64,000 bases of DNA, from assembly GCA_036925085.1 (NCBI GenBank), contig JAUPFP010000045.1:806001-870000 (forward strand). Direction: 5' to 3'. The DNA comes from Brachycybe producta. Its lineage: Eukaryota > Arthropoda > Diplopoda > Playtdesmida > Andrognathidae. Below, in pieces: positions 1 to 11,953 of the stretch. The notes under the pieces are model-generated. The model was not told where the DNA came from, did no database searches, and was given only the letters and a program-made list of their open reading frames with translations. Position 1 is the first letter of the stretch, and every line of letters begins with the position of its first letter. The position numbers and the translations under genes were made by a program.

Positions 1-165
1 CGTTAGATTCAATGAGAACATGGATTCAGCTACCCTTCTAGTTTCTAACACACTTTCAATTTCTCTCACATGTTTTTTTTTCCTAAAACGTATATTAACC
101 AAAGTTCAAAAAAAAATAATCAGCTGTTAATAAAACATCTTAACGTCCCATTGACGGCAAGGTCA
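1..165. repeat. Right end of palindromic MITE family A
   Basis: The segment reads as the right arm of the dominant hairpin repeat of this window: a 'cagctacccttctagtttct' block, then 'cactttcaatttctctca' and a tail ending near 'cagctgttaataaaacatctt'. The left arm lies outside the window. Family A is described under the copy at 32135. Confidence 0.6.
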
Positions 166-892
166 TTAGGAACAAACATTAAAAGAACACAAATCGAAAG
201 TCATTAGAAAATTATCAACTCACAATTCAATCCCATTGTTATTTACCTTGATCATTGAAAAGTTCAATTCAAGAATACAAACAACGCTAGGCGCTTTATA
301 TTAACGGCGGCGACTTACTTTGCTTTTTGGGGGTTTTATTCAATTAAATAATTTCATTTTTTCTTATTACATTTTTTTATTAGAAATAATATTTCAAGAC
401 AACAAATTTTGTTGATTTAAAAAACTGAATCTAAGTCTCTTTATAATTTTAATAATAAAAATTGTTGGTTTGATTGGCACGCCGCCATTTAGAAATAAAT
501 AATTTAGCCGCTAATATTTTTTTTATGCACAACCCCTCGTTTCTCGCTACACCCGACCCCACTCGTAGCCTCTATCACTCCATATAGCCTCTATGTAGTC
601 TCCAATACTGAAAAGAGGCTATGCCTCCTCTTCCCTCCCTCTTTCGTTATTAAGAATGTAGCCTCGTTCTACCCCTACATTTTTATCTCCCCTCCTCCCA
701 TAGAGGTTTATGGGAGTGATGCCATTGGTTCACTTGTATTTTTGATTTTTCCGTATCACGTTTCAGCAGAAACCCAATGGTAATTATACAATGAGCAGAA
801 GTGGTCGGTGTGTTCGCATGTTGGATTACGCGTTACGTTTAATGATTTTTCGCTGTTTTTTTGCTAAATTTTTAAATTAATTCACTTACCAA
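166..892 (+). promoter_or_regulatory. 5' flank / probable promoter region of the PHD-finger gene
   Basis: No gene is visible here. The DNA is AT-rich, with a pyrimidine-rich island at about 530-720 containing several 'tagcctctat'-like words in both orientations. CCAAT-type words (ccattggtt near 722, cccaatgg near 772) lie 120-170 bases before the start codon at 893. Promoter status is inferred only from position. Confidence 0.3.
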
Positions 893-3800
893 ATGTCGGA
901 CGGGGTGTTTAAGGGTAAGCTAAATCTAATTTATATAATTTCATTGAATTCTAACGTTTAAAACGTGAGAAAACCATCTTAAAACATTCGACGTTGACGT
1001 TGTAATTACGAAGGATTTTTTTTCTCTTCTTCTTCTGTATATATCAAGGGGGGGTCTCAACTTTCCACACTGCTTACTTTTGAATTTATAGTCGTACATT
1101 CATGAAATAAAGTTTTTCTGAATGTAAAAGGGCTAAATTTTCTAAATATGTCGAAGTTATTTCATAATTTTAAGTGGAACCATTCGAAATCTGAACGAAT
1201 TTGAACGACCTCAATGGTGACACAATGGTCGTCATCGTTGTTTCTCTCTCTCTATTCGTTAAGACAAGTGTCGAAATGATGTTTAACGATTAGAAATATA
1301 TTTAAATTTTATTTATTTATTTTTTATTTTCTAGCACCGAAAGCGAAAAAAACGGTGAAAATCGAAGAATCACCGGTAAGTTTTTTTCCGTTTTTTTTTA
1401 TTACTTGTGGAATTGCATTATTGGCCTTGTGTATTTTTCACGTTCTCTCTTTCTCTCTCTTTCCCTCTCTCTCAATGGCGTTTTCGTCTCTCTCTCTCCT
1501 CTCTTGAGGTTACAATATGGCGGGGTGAACCTTTTATTACCCCTTATTTTTTTTATAAGTTAACATTATTGTATATAAAACATAAATTTCTATATTTCAA
1601 TCCATCTTTAATGTTTAAACTGATTGTTTTCTTGATTAGAAACTGTCGTAATCGTTGTTTACTTGAAGTTTTCACGATTGTCAATGACAAAACAAAAACT
1701 TTGCTTGACCGTTTTCTCGTTCTGGTCAGTTTTCTAATTTCTTGAATCACTTTTTAAAGTTAACTCATGATATAATTTCATTAGAGAAAACTTATTTTTT
1801 TGATAAGAGATTTGCTTAATTCGCTGTTAATCAAAAATATTCTTGTTGAAATTAGTTTTTTAATGAATTTTTTATTAGATTTAACACCTATGTTTTCAAG
1901 AATGTTATTTAAAATAAAGTTAAGCTTTAAACCATGACGTAAATCGGTAGGTTTCTATAGTAAAAATGACCAAATGACGTGAGTCTATACTTTCTATAGT
2001 GATCTCCGTATTCATAAACGGTTGCTTAAAATAAAGTTAAACTTAAACAAAAGTGTGTATAATAAACTCTTTGCTTAAGTTGTGACTTAAGACAAAATTC
2101 TATATTGTAATTCTATGGAGTGTTTGTAAGTTTAGCTTTTGTTTAAGCTTAGACTATTAAAGTTTCACTTTGGCTTAAGTAACGTTCTTAAGAAAAAAAT
2201 ATGATCTTTAGTCTAAAAAGAATTTTACTTACATTGTTATTTGTTAATCAACCCATTTTAAACCTGTTGAAAACGATGATATTTTAAGTTTGTTTTTGTG
2301 GAGGAAAACACCTTGAAACCCTGCTGCTTGTTTTATAAGTTCTGTTTTTTTTTGTCGATACTTTTTCTTAAATTTTTCTTCGTTTAATTTCACTTTTTTT
2401 TTAATAGTTATCGCCGCCGATTCCTGCAAAACGTTGTCGTACATCTGAAGATTTCTTCACTTTCTGTAATTTGATTTTGGAATATGAAAACTATGAAGCA
2501 CAGAAACAAGAGGTAAACCTAAATATATAAAATCAATGAAAACTTTAAAAAAAAGAAGCTTTTTTAAGTTTTAAATTGAATTTTTATTCAAAAACACGAA
2601 GTATAAAAAACAATACAGTTTTTATTGGAATATTTTACACAATTTTATATATGCGAATAAATTATTCAGAAACATTTTTCTGATAAGAAAGAAATATTAA
2701 AATATAAAACATTAAAAACCGCTCAAAAAGTTAATACATTTTGGGTTAAAAACAAGTTTGCGTCATTTTAAAATTGTATAATATGTATTACAGCAATCTA
2801 GAGAGGCTATAAAATATCCAGTAAATATTTAGCCTCTATTACAACTATTAATGAAGAGAAGAAAAATCATGAAAAATCTTTTTTTTTTGAAAGAAAAATT
2901 GTTTTGGGTCAAATGGGAGACTAGTAATTTGGGACTCATTATAAAGAGGAGAAATTCGGAATCAAGTATTTCATGGCCGCCATCTTGTGTCATTAATTAC
3001 CTTCTCCCCCTACAGGTTCTCTCATTTTACTTACCCAGTCTGTAAAAATTTTTTTTGCAAACAAAATCTCGCTCTCTCTTATGGCGGAATAAAATAAAGA
3101 GTTTGCTTTTTTTTTCATAGTGAAAAATAGAGAGAATCCTTTTTTTTTGTTACAAGATGGACACAAAAAGCAAACACTGGACACAATTGACCATAGAAAA
3201 AGCAAACTGAATAATAAAATATATTGTGCTGCTGCAGCTACGAGAGAGTCTACGTATGCAATCAATCTCCTCTCTCTCTTGCGTCACTGTGTGTCCCTTT
3301 TCTTCTTCTTCTGCTATTCAGAAACCGGATATCCGTTTTTTAAAAAAAATATGTAAATGTTGCATTTTTCCCCTCTTCGTCGTAGCGCGACAAGAGTGAC
3401 GTAATTGGATTCTTCGTTTTATTTTTCATTGGTAGTCTTTAAAATTATAATGGCCGCCATGTCTAATTTGATTGGTGAATGCTGATAAAGACGCCATCTT
3501 GGGGTGGAGTTCTGGGTGAAATTTTGTTATTTATTGGACGAGTTCATTTTTAATTTTAAACAGGGGAGGAAACGGATTCATTTTTTTTTGTAATTTGACA
3601 CGATATAAGGGCGCGCTTTTTAAAATAATTTTATGTTTCCAAAGAGATTTATTTAAAACTAGAATAAGAAACGATAGTGCATATTGTATTTTCACAACAA
3701 TATCTTTAAAATTAAACATTTTATAGCAGTTTTTCGATATTCTTTTGATCATTAGCCGCTAGCCTCCAAACTAAGGCTGTGAAATTGTTTTGTAGGTTGT

Positions 3801-4935
3801 GTCATTAGCTCACAATATAATAAGGCGAAATAGCTCGTACATAAGAGGCTAAATGGTTTCTAATCGAAGGAATTTTCTCTAAATGAACAGCAGATTTTTG
3901 AAACAGGCAATTAGAAATCGGAACGAGCAGAAGTTGGCTCCGCCCTTTTTATGACGAACGCAACTTCTAATTGGTTGGTTATGTAGTCTGACGTCACATG
4001 CTCCGCCCTTTTCAACGTCGAACCACACAACAAACCAATTAGAAGTTGCCGGTCGTCATAAAAAGAGGCGGAGCCAACTTCTGCTCGTCCCGATTTCTAA
4101 TTGCCTGTATTTTTGAACTCTTTAAGATTATTCTGCATTCCGACAGTAACAATAAGGATAAATTGAAAGTGTTTTAGAAACTAGACTGGTAGTCGAATCG
4201 CTTAATAGTATTTTCATATTGATATTTTTGAAAATAAACTTTTTACGCAAGTTTGAAAATGACCAAACTTTAAACAGACGACGGTTAGCAGACGATATTT
4301 AATTATTATCTATAAAAAGTTTATTTTGAATTATATTAATATGAAAAAAAATGCCCTTAAGTGATTGATATACTCTTCTAGTTTTAAAAACACATTCAAG
4401 TTTGTCTTTAATGTTGCTTCTGAAAGACAGAATAACCAGATTTCAAGGATCGTTTTACACTTTAAAACCACTTTAAGCTGATATAGTTTTAACTTACATT
4501 ATGTTTTTATTAGGAGTTACGAACGAAAAGTGGAAGTCCTTTGGGAAGTACGGGAAGTTCGACGGAAAGTATCAAGTCGGACAGTGCAGCGAGTTCTACG
4601 GCCTCTTTGGAGGATCACAAACCCACCGACGTCGAATCCGGTTTGTTAAATACTAGTCCACTTTTTGGAATGATTTCTATCCGTTTTTTTTTTAAATATT
4701 GAATTATTTAATTTCAGATGAGGATTCGTGGGATTTAGTGACGTGTTTTTGTTTGAAGCCGTTTGCAGGACGGCCAATGATCGAATGCTCAGAGTGCCTA
4801 ACTTGGGTTCACCTTTCGTGCGCCAAGATTCGAAAGTCCAATATTCCCGAAGAGTTCACTTGTCAGAGGTGTAAAGACTCGAAATCGTCGACGAGGCGGT
4901 CGCAAAGGGTTCGTAGCCCTCCATTGTCTCGTTAG
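893..4935 (+). CDS. PHD-finger protein of the PHF13/PHF23 family (5 exons, 170 aa)
   Basis: Exons 893-914, 1335-1375, 2408-2512, 4514-4640 and 4718-4935 join in frame at GT/AG sites from ATG 893 to TAG 4933-4935. Exon 3 carries the block [19 protein letters not shown] (about residues 29-47), matching the RTVEDFNKFC region that vertebrate PHF13 and PHF23 have upstream of their PHD finger. Residues 103-150 are a C4HC3 PHD finger with ligands C108, C110, C122, C125, H130, C133, C147 and C150. W103, M119 and W128 sit where the H3K4me-reading cage lies in this family. The C-terminus is basic (RRSQRVRS). Family knowledge: PHF13 binds H3K4me2/3 in chromatin compaction and repair; PHF23 has the same fold. 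The protein is much shorter than the vertebrate members (roughly 300-400 aa) because the linkers are short. Start choice: the seven-codon first exon is the least certain part; everything from exon 3 on is firm. Confidence 0.88.
2976..3502. promoter_or_regulatory. YY1-like motif cluster in intron 3 of the PHD gene
   Basis: GCCGCCATCTTG at 2976-2987, GGCCGCCAT at 3452-3460 and GACGCCATCTTGG at 3490-3502 all match the reverse complement of the YY1 consensus (AAGATGGCGGC). CCAAT-type words (attggtgaa) lie beside the second and third. Such clusters mark promoters in animals, so this could be an internal promoter or enhancer. That is an inference; no start site can be seen. Confidence 0.3.
3903..4108. 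mobile_element. Foldback MITE family B, ACAGGCAATT ends, 9-bp target duplication
   Basis: The element starts ACAGGCAATTAGAAATCGG and ends with its reverse complement. Almost the whole 206 bp is an imperfect inverted repeat carrying 'cagaagttggctccgccc' in both arms. The 9-mer atttttgaa flanks it on both sides (3894-3902 and 4109-4117), a clear target-site duplication. Nine bases is typical of Mutator-like elements. There is no coding capacity, so it is non-autonomous. Other copies are at 11633 and 59101. It lies in intron 3 of the PHD gene. Confidence 0.85.
4118..4482. repeat. MITE family A copy in intron 3 of the PHD gene
   Basis: Both arms are present: 'gaaagtgttttagaaactag' at about 4164 and 'actcttctagttttaaaaac' at about 4370, with the inner 'ttttgaaaataaacttttta' and its complement between them. 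It abuts the family B element immediately to the left. Confidence 0.7.
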
Positions 4936-5859
4936 CCCTTTTTTTTTCGGCTGACGACAACTTCGAATTCGTTTTTTCACACATACAGAGAGACCACGAG
5001 AGGGTACGTGGTTCACTCATCGCATCCTGGAGCCAATGAGACTCAAAAACACATATACAAAAGAGACGTTATACGAAAAAAGAAGAGAGACGAACGGACA
5101 AAAAACCAAGTTATTTTTGTTTTGTTTTTTACTATCTTGCATAAATCGTTTTTGCAGGAATTCTTTCTTTTTATCGGCTTCTCTCTCTTTCGTGAGGAGA
5201 GAGAACGAGAAAGAGAAGAATCCGATGATGGTTTCGGAGTCAGTCTCTCGATTCTTTTTAAGTTGCCAGTATTTTATGTACAGATGATGTTTGCCGAAGC
5301 CTTTTTTTTCGATCAGATCCTTTTACGACGATGACGGAAGATGTGTAAATAGTATTATGAGGTACTCCGCTTGCCAAAATGAAGGAGAAATCCATTTAGA
5401 TTTTACGGTTCAGAAGAGAGAAGACGAAGAAAAAAAACTACGAGAAACGCTTTTTTTAATCAACTTAATAAGGAAATTTTAAGATTTATTTAAACAAAGG
5501 TGCGATTGATTTTTTTCATTATAATGTCGGAATTAATGGGAAACATGAATATTTCCGATAATCGAAAGTTCGTATAATCGAACTCCCAATAAAAAAAAGT
5601 ATAGAAGTAAGAAAAAGCCGATTGCAAAGAACATTTTTTTACAAATAACTATTACAGTGTACACAAAGAAAATTGGTACCGATAATAGACGGTTTCGATA
5701 ACTAAGCGCGATAAACAAAGCGCAACAAGATTACAGTAGAGCGTTTATTAACGGAACGTTAATCAACGCTCTACTGTAATCTTGTTGCGCTTTGTTTCAA
5801 AGAGAGGTTTACGTTTTTCATCTAAAAATGGAGGGAAAAAATCTTCCAAAAATTGCTTT
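4936..5859 (+). other. 3' UTR / 3' flank of the PHD gene
   Basis: No further coding is visible. The stretch is A- and T-tract-rich, with a candidate polyadenylation signal AATAAA at 5588-5593, about 650 bases after the stop. An earlier weak signal cannot be excluded. Confidence 0.4.
5714..5797. repeat. Near-perfect 84-bp palindrome
   Basis: Two arms of about 31 bases flank a short AT centre: the left arm begins aacaaagcgcaacaagatta and the right arm is its reverse complement, ending taatcttgttgcgctttgtt. The transcript would form a long stable hairpin. It is probably a very small MITE. Confidence 0.8.
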
Positions 5860-6526
5860 ATTCCTTGTTTCCACTGTGGCGAAAATTTGCATTCCATGAA
5901 AATTTCAACTGGTGTAAAAAATAGTTTACTATTGAGAAATGTGCTAATTTGAACATTTCTATTAATTATTTCAACAATAGATCATTTGGAAAAAATGAAT
6001 TCGACATGTAACGCCCTCAAACCTAAACAAGCACAAATAGTCCTCAATGTTGAAAAGTTGAAATTATAATTAGGCCCTCAAAAAAAAATCGATGAAAAAA
6101 CTCATCAAAACGAATCTTTCTTTTCTCTTCGTTTAGATGAGTTTTTTCATCGATTTTTTTTTTCAAATTATTCATCATATCAAGTAAATTAAATAATTTT
6201 AATTAGATGTAGGATATATTTAAGTACAGTTTAAAAAAAATAACGCCGTTTTGATTTAAATATTGATGAGAAAAGGCAATTTATCAACTAGCTAAAGTGG
6301 TATATCTGGTGTGGTTTTCTCAATTCAATTGGCCTACTCTAATGGCCCGAACCATGATAGTGAATAAGTGGGGGCCACGTTTGTTCTGTTCTTAGTCGCC
6401 ATATGGAATTTTTTTCTTCTACTAATAGAAATGCAGAGGCATATTTCTCCATAGTGTAAACACTTATTTTTGAACTGTTGAAATTTTCGTGGAGTGCAAA
6501 TTTTCCCCACAGTGGAAACAAGGTCT
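5860..6526. mobile_element. Foldback element with 'ccttgtttccactg' ends
   Basis: The left end 'ccttgtttccactgtggcga' plus 'aaaatttgcattccatgaaaa' pairs with the right end near 6470-6526. A short relative lies at 34097. A second hairpin sits inside it (6079-6163; arms aatcgatgaaaaaactcatc and complement). No open reading frame of interest is present. Confidence 0.65.
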
Positions 6527-6529
6527 TAG

Positions 6530-6905
6530 GGTGGTTTACGAAGAGTTGATTTTCAAATTAGGTTATTCTGTCTTTCAAAAGAGCAAAATTAAGAGAAACT
6601 AGGAAGTATTTTAAAAACTAGAAGTGGTAGCTCAATCACTTAAGGGCATTTTGATGTTGATATCTTTCAAAAAAAAAAAATCGATGTAAACGTTTATATA
6701 TAAAAACAATAGTCGACTTAAAATGAGATCATTTTCATACTGACATAAAAAGCTTATTTTAAAAGATTTTAACTTAAACATGAAGATATCAATGTGAAAA
6801 ATACCGTTAAGTGATTGATTTACCTTTCTATTTTCTAAAACGTTTTTGCTCTTGAAATACAGAATAACCAGATTTCGAAGGGTGTTTAGTCGTAAGTTGC
6901 TTAAA
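6530..6905. repeat. MITE family A copy
   Basis: The left arm begins with 'gtggtttacgaagagttgat' and carries 'agtattttaaaaactagaag' near 6606. The right arm carries 'tacctttctattttctaaaa' near 6822. It lies directly beside the preceding foldback element. Confidence 0.7.
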
Positions 6906-7196
6906 AATAAGTTCTCGTCGTTTTTTTTTTTTTTCTTTCTTCCTGTGTTTTTATTGAAACGAAACGAAATGATTTTGGCCTTACTTATGATAACGAAGAA
7001 GAGAAAAAAGATTTAAATTTGGGTTCATTTTTTCGAGGGTATTCGTCTCTACGTCTCTTTTCCTCTCATCTTAATTCTTCTCAGTGTACATAAAAAAATC
7101 ACCTCGCTCTTTTTTGTTGTTTCTTCTTCAAACATCCTATCATTTTAATTTCATTCGGATATAATTTTTATTTTGTCTCTTTTTCTCAAGTTTTAA

Positions 7197-7630
7197 CGGC
7201 GTTTGCAGACGAGCGACTTTTAGTGATTCAATTAGACTACGAAAAAGTGGTCGAAAACGGTGACCCTTGGGCAATATGCTGTGGTTGACAATGTATTGCT
7301 ATGAAAAGTGCAGGGAGCTTTACACAGGAGCTGAGTTGCTTCTCCTTGAACAAACTGAAGTCGCTGGACTGTGGTCGATCTCCGATACCGATCGTAGCGT
7401 CTTTTGTTTTCATACGGACCACTTGTTGTGTCTTTACGACGGAACAACAATATTTAACAAAAGTGGTTCTTCGTCAAGTTTATTTTGTCTGAATTAAGAC
7501 TGTTCTTGTCGTCTATTACGACAACTTTTGCAGTTCAAGTCAACTATACTTAAGACCAGGTTTCGGCGATATGCTGACCACTTTTTTGTCAGTTGAGCGC
7601 TACCAATAAAAGTCGCTCGTTTGTGAACGG
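7197..7630. mobile_element. Foldback element, 'gcagacgagcgacttttagt' ends
   Basis: The left end (gcgtttgcagacgagcgact) and the right end (aagtcgctcgtttgtgaacg) are inverted repeats. Inside, 'actacgaaaaagtggtcg' and complementary 'gaccacttttttgtcag' extend the pairing. The same end type recurs at 13834 and, more diverged, at 25142, 25329 and 54672. Open frames inside are by-products of the inverted repeat. Confidence 0.65.
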
Positions 7631-8004
7631 TTTTAAGAGAAAAGAAGCGAATCTTTCATAAATTGCATTACCATTATTTGTCAATTTTTATTTGGCAACG
7701 CTTTTTTTTTTGTTAACAATCCATTTTTTTTTGTTATTGTTGGTTGATAAAATCTCTTCCTATTTTAAGTGTCTGCAATTGAATTATTAAACTTTTTTTA
7801 AAAAATAATGTTCAAAATTTTTAAGTAATTTTTCAAAAAAAAAAATTTACATTTTTGATGAAATACACATTTTTTACACCATGTCTTTTAAATTATACTT
7901 TTGAGAGAAATGTATTATTTTTATAATTTCTATTAGAAAAGTTTATTTTAAACTATATGATTGTATGAAATGTGTTGTTTTGTACCTCTGCTATAATGCA
8001 GGTG

Positions 8005-8262
8005 CTTTTGAAATGCGACTTCTGCTCTTGATTATTGTGTTTCAAGAACAAAATGAAGAGAAACTTGAAAATGTTTTTAAAAACTAGAATGGGTTGTTTG
8101 ACATATTTTAAAATAAGCTTTTTATGTTAGTTTGATAATGACCTAACTTTAAGCAGATAATATTTTTTACATTTTTGTGTATGATTCAGCTACCTTTCTA
8201 GTTTCTACTGCACTTTCAATTTCTCTTCAGTGTTTCTGAAACGCATAATAATCAAGAGTTTG
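8005..8262. repeat. MITE family A copy (short)
   Basis: The arms 'gagaaacttgaaaatgtttt' (about 8049) and 'cactttcaatttctcttcag' (about 8211) pair. The centre is shorter than in other copies. Confidence 0.65.
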
Positions 8263-8892
8263 GAAAACACTTAATATTTCAATTTCATCTTAATCGAAAT
8301 GTTCAATTTTGATATTGAACAATTTATTTTTTTATAAGCTGACCGACCAATAATGAGGAGGAGGAGGAATTAAGTTGATATTCAATTTCAGACACTTTTA
8401 ATTTATAATGAAAAGTAAATATGACGTCATTGTATCTTATATGATTGATCATCGTTATTTTAATGGTGAAATCGGTTTTTCTACTTTTTCATAGATGAAA
8501 AATTGGAAAACAAACAAAAAAAACTTAAAAAAAAAATCATCACTTTAATGTGAATTGTAAATATCAGTACATAAGTTAAAAAAAAGGCATTTTAAAAATT
8601 AAAATGCAAATTTTAAATATATAAATATATGAAAGAGTTTAATTACTCTTTATTTGTTTTGTTTTTTTGCATTAAAAGCGGCCATTTTTGTTTTGATAAA
8701 TCTTATAAGAAAAATATGAAGAAGTAATTCTAAAAAATTTTTTTTTGCTTATTTTCATCAGTTAAAAAGGACTGTTTAGAGGCTAAAATATAAAAGAACT
8801 TGGTTAAGTGATATGATAGCTTCTGAGACAATGTTAGCCTCTAAATAAGACATTTTGATTGGAAAAAAAAGCGTAATTTTTTTTGCCTTTTA

Positions 8893-9260
8893 ACTAGTCT
8901 ACACTAAACGCTAAATGCATTTAACTCGGTTGTGTTTAGCTGATTTATACGGAGTTCAGTTAAGGACATAAGAAATTTAAAGTTGACTTCATTAAATTGA
9001 GATATAAATTTGTTTAATATATTTAAGTATTAACTTAAATATATTCAGGTTTTAACTGAATAAAAAGAATAACACGAAAAATCGGTTAACTCAAAATATA
9101 TTTTTGATCCGTTCTAATAGAATAGCACGATATTCGTTTAATACGAAAAAATATTCCGGCCCTTTCCTTTTCGTGTTAAACGGTTTCCACTATTGATTTT
9201 GACATAATAATTTCATGTCCTTAACAGGGTTACGTAGAAGGTGTTTAATATTTAAATGCA
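8893..9260. repeat. Diverged copy of the 'ttaactgaattatacggagt' foldback family
   Basis: The stretch contains 'tttatacggagttcagttaa' followed by 'ggacataag', and a partner 'catgtccttaacagggttac' near the right end. The same words occur at 29326-29472 and 60120-60190. The ends are unclear. Confidence 0.4.
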
Positions 9261-9275
9261 TTTAACGTATTTGAT

Positions 9276-9584
9276 GGGTTCGGATTTTTATGCAAATATC
9301 AAGCAAATGTTTCTCAATGTATGGAACAGATGCCAATTGTGAGGTAATCATCGTCATCATCATTAGAGCAACTGCAATTATGCTTTTTCTAATCGAAAAG
9401 GGTGATTAGAGGCTAAGATGTCTGGTTACTATCAGTTGCAAACTAGAAAGCTTTAGAGTCTAACCAATGTTTTTGATTGAAAAAAACTACTTGTTCATTG
9501 ATGTAAACGGGAATGTTACTTCACAATTGGCCCTTCGGACACAAATTGAGAAATATTTGTTTAATATTGCATAAAAATCCGAGC
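9276..9584. mobile_element. Foldback element, 'gggttcggatttttatgcaa' ends
   Basis: The left end pairs with 'ttgcataaaaatccgagcc' at the right. Inside, 'gtttctcaatgtatgg' pairs with 'caaattgagaaatat' and 'gccaattgtgaggta' with 'cacaattggccc'. A better-preserved relative fills the right edge of the window (63683-63997). Confidence 0.7.
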
Positions 9585-10309
9585 CATTGTGTACACTAGG
9601 TTAATAAGAAGAGAAAAGTAATTGAGTTTTATTATCACTGATGTGTATTAAAACTCTTGGGGGGGAAAAAAGTGCATTAGGTCTTATTTTTAAAACTAGT
9701 TTGATGTAAGATAAAAATATCACCCTGAATGAATGAATCTGATTTCTGGTTTCTGTTTTTGCAATTGTGTGTGTGTGTACAGCTCTTTTTTAGTGGATCA
9801 AATTATCTGTTAAGTTTTATGTTGAAATTATTTTATTTCATTTTTGTTGGTTCTTTTCATTTATAACAAATATATTATTTGTGTGAAAATTTTGAAAGAA
9901 CCAATATTATATATTTTTTTCTTCATTAAAAATGAAACAAATTAATTGTAATTTGTTATTTTTTCAAAAAAAAAAAAAAAATTCAACGAAATTAGTTTAT
10001 AAATTTGTAATCTAAAAAGTTTTGTTTCAGATTTATTTCTACATAAAAACAGTAACCAGAAAAAAAAAGAAGTTTTGACTGATGAAATGTATAAAATAAT
10101 AATAAAAAAAGATGAGTCGCTAGTCTCATAAATTGTACATATTTTTTTGTAATGGCGTTCAAATTGTAAATTAAAACTTGTCCAATTTATAGAAAGTTTT
10201 AGATTTCATTTTATTATTTTAGGTAAATAAAAATAATGACGACAAATCATTTTCTTATTCTGCATTTGTCATATAATATTTATAGAATCGAATTCAATTA
10301 GGAAAATTG

Positions 10310-11370
10310 ACTTCAACTTGAACTCTCTAAGAAGTGGTTCAACTTGTAAAATTCTGTTTTTATTGAGCGGTACACTTGAACATGATTTTTCCATATTGGA
10401 ACATTACTCAAAGGTTTAATATTATAAATAACTAGTGGGGTAACCCGTCATAAATGACGGGAGCAAAATTCACAGGCAATTGTGTGCATGCTCGTCGTTT
10501 TTTCCTTTTTTTACTCCTTTCATTTCAATTTCAGTCACCCCCTCCCACTTTTCTCTCTCTCTCCCCCTTCTACACTTTCCAACCTTCCCCCCCCCTTCCT
10601 ATTTAATATCATGGTCATATTGTTGACCTTGAGAAAAAAAAAGCGGTTCATTTAAATTTATTTAAGTTCCGATGTGCTTCAAGGTTTTTTTGTGACACAC
10701 ACACAGCCACACACAGACCTGGCTTAATATATATATATATATTATAATTCTCTAAGCTGGGTTCAATCATGAAAATCCTCTTTTTTAATGAGTGGTACTC
10801 TTGAACAGGGCTTCTTTATATTAATACACATTTCAGGTGGTTCAAATTATTATTATTTCAATATTATTAATTACCCTTTAACCTTCAACATGAGAAAACG
10901 TTTTAATCAGTTGTAGGCCTATCCTTGAACAAGTTTTTTTTTCAATTAAACATTTTTAGTGAGTTCAAGTTGTACTTTAAGAATCAAGTGTGAGTTTTTT
11001 TTACTTGGTTGAAGTTATTATTTCAATGCTAATAATATTAATATAATAATGATAACCCTCTAATAAGGGTTCCAGTATAAAAAAAACAATAATGAATGGT
11101 AAACTTGAACAGGGCATTTTCATATTGGAACATTTTGAGAGAGTTTAAGTATGAAGTTTTTGTTTCAAGTTATTATTTCAAGGCTGGTAGCCTAATAATT
11201 AATAATAATAAAATGAATAATAATATACAATTAGGAACCCTCTAATAAGGGTTCCAATATGAAAAAAAACTTTTTAATGATTGGTACCTTTGAACAGGGT
11301 TTTTTTTTTCATATTGGAACATTTTTAAGAGAGTTCAAGTTATATTTCAAGAATCAAGGTACAAAGTTAT
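10310..11370. repeat. Array of diverged 'cttgaacaggg...catattggaacattt' units
   Basis: Several units of roughly 100-200 bp share the order: 'gaaccctctaataagggttc', 'caatatgaaaa', 'ttaatgagtggtac', 'cttgaacaggg', 'catattggaacattt', 'gagagttcaag'. Clear units lie at about 10313-10410, 11045-11160 and 11235-11345, weaker ones at about 10750-11000. The Helitron-like element at 10432 interrupts the array. Spacing is irregular and copies are diverged, so this looks like an old amplification. Confidence 0.55.
10432..10745 (-). mobile_element. Helitron-like non-autonomous element (copy 1)
   Basis: Read on the minus strand, the 3' end has the hairpin CCCGTCATTTATGACGGG, then TTACCCCA, then CTAG, followed by host T. 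A hairpin a few bases before CTRR, with insertion before T, is the standard Helitron 3' terminus. The other end runs into a (TA)n tract. There is no replicase or helicase frame. Other copies: 42981, 43376 and 55215. Confidence 0.7.
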
Positions 11371-11632
11371 CATTGATTTGAACCTAATTCTCAATTCGTA
11401 CGAGGCTAGTATTAATAAGAAACCCAAGACGAGGCTAAAGAAATGTAGCAGCGTCATAAGGATTTGTTATTCCTTAATAGGGATTTTTTTTATTTCATAA
11501 ACTAAGATAAATGTATAAAGGTAAAACAACTTCCATGTTAGAAAACAATGCCAAAAGTGAGTGAAGATTCGTCTGCTTTTTGAAGCTAGAAGGAGCCCCG
11601 CCGGCCCACCCCCCACCTCTCTTCTTTTTTAT

Positions 11633-11837
11633 ACACGCAATTAGAAATCGGGACGAGCAGAAGTTGGCTCCGCCCTTTTTATGACGACCGGCAACTTCTA
11701 ATTAGTTTGTTGTGTGGTTCGACGTTGAAAAGGGCGGAGCATGTGACGTCAGACTACATAACCAATCAATTAGAAGTTGCAGTCGTCATAAAAAGGGCGG
11801 AGCCAACTTCTGCTTGTCCCGATTTCTAATTACCCGT
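11633..11837. mobile_element. Foldback MITE family B copy
   Basis: Ends 'acacgcaattagaaatcggg' and 'cccgatttctaattacccgt' are one or two bases off the family consensus. The target duplication cannot be resolved because both flanks are T-tracts. The internal sequence runs antiparallel to the 3903 copy, as a near-symmetrical foldback allows. Confidence 0.8.
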
Positions 11838-11953
11838 TTTTTTTTTGTACGTTCATTGAATCCTATTGTAACTGAAGCACTAAGTATAACGTGCGCCCTC
11901 TATTGGCGACACTCAGTTTTGGCACGAAATGCTCCATAGGAAAAGCTCTTAAT

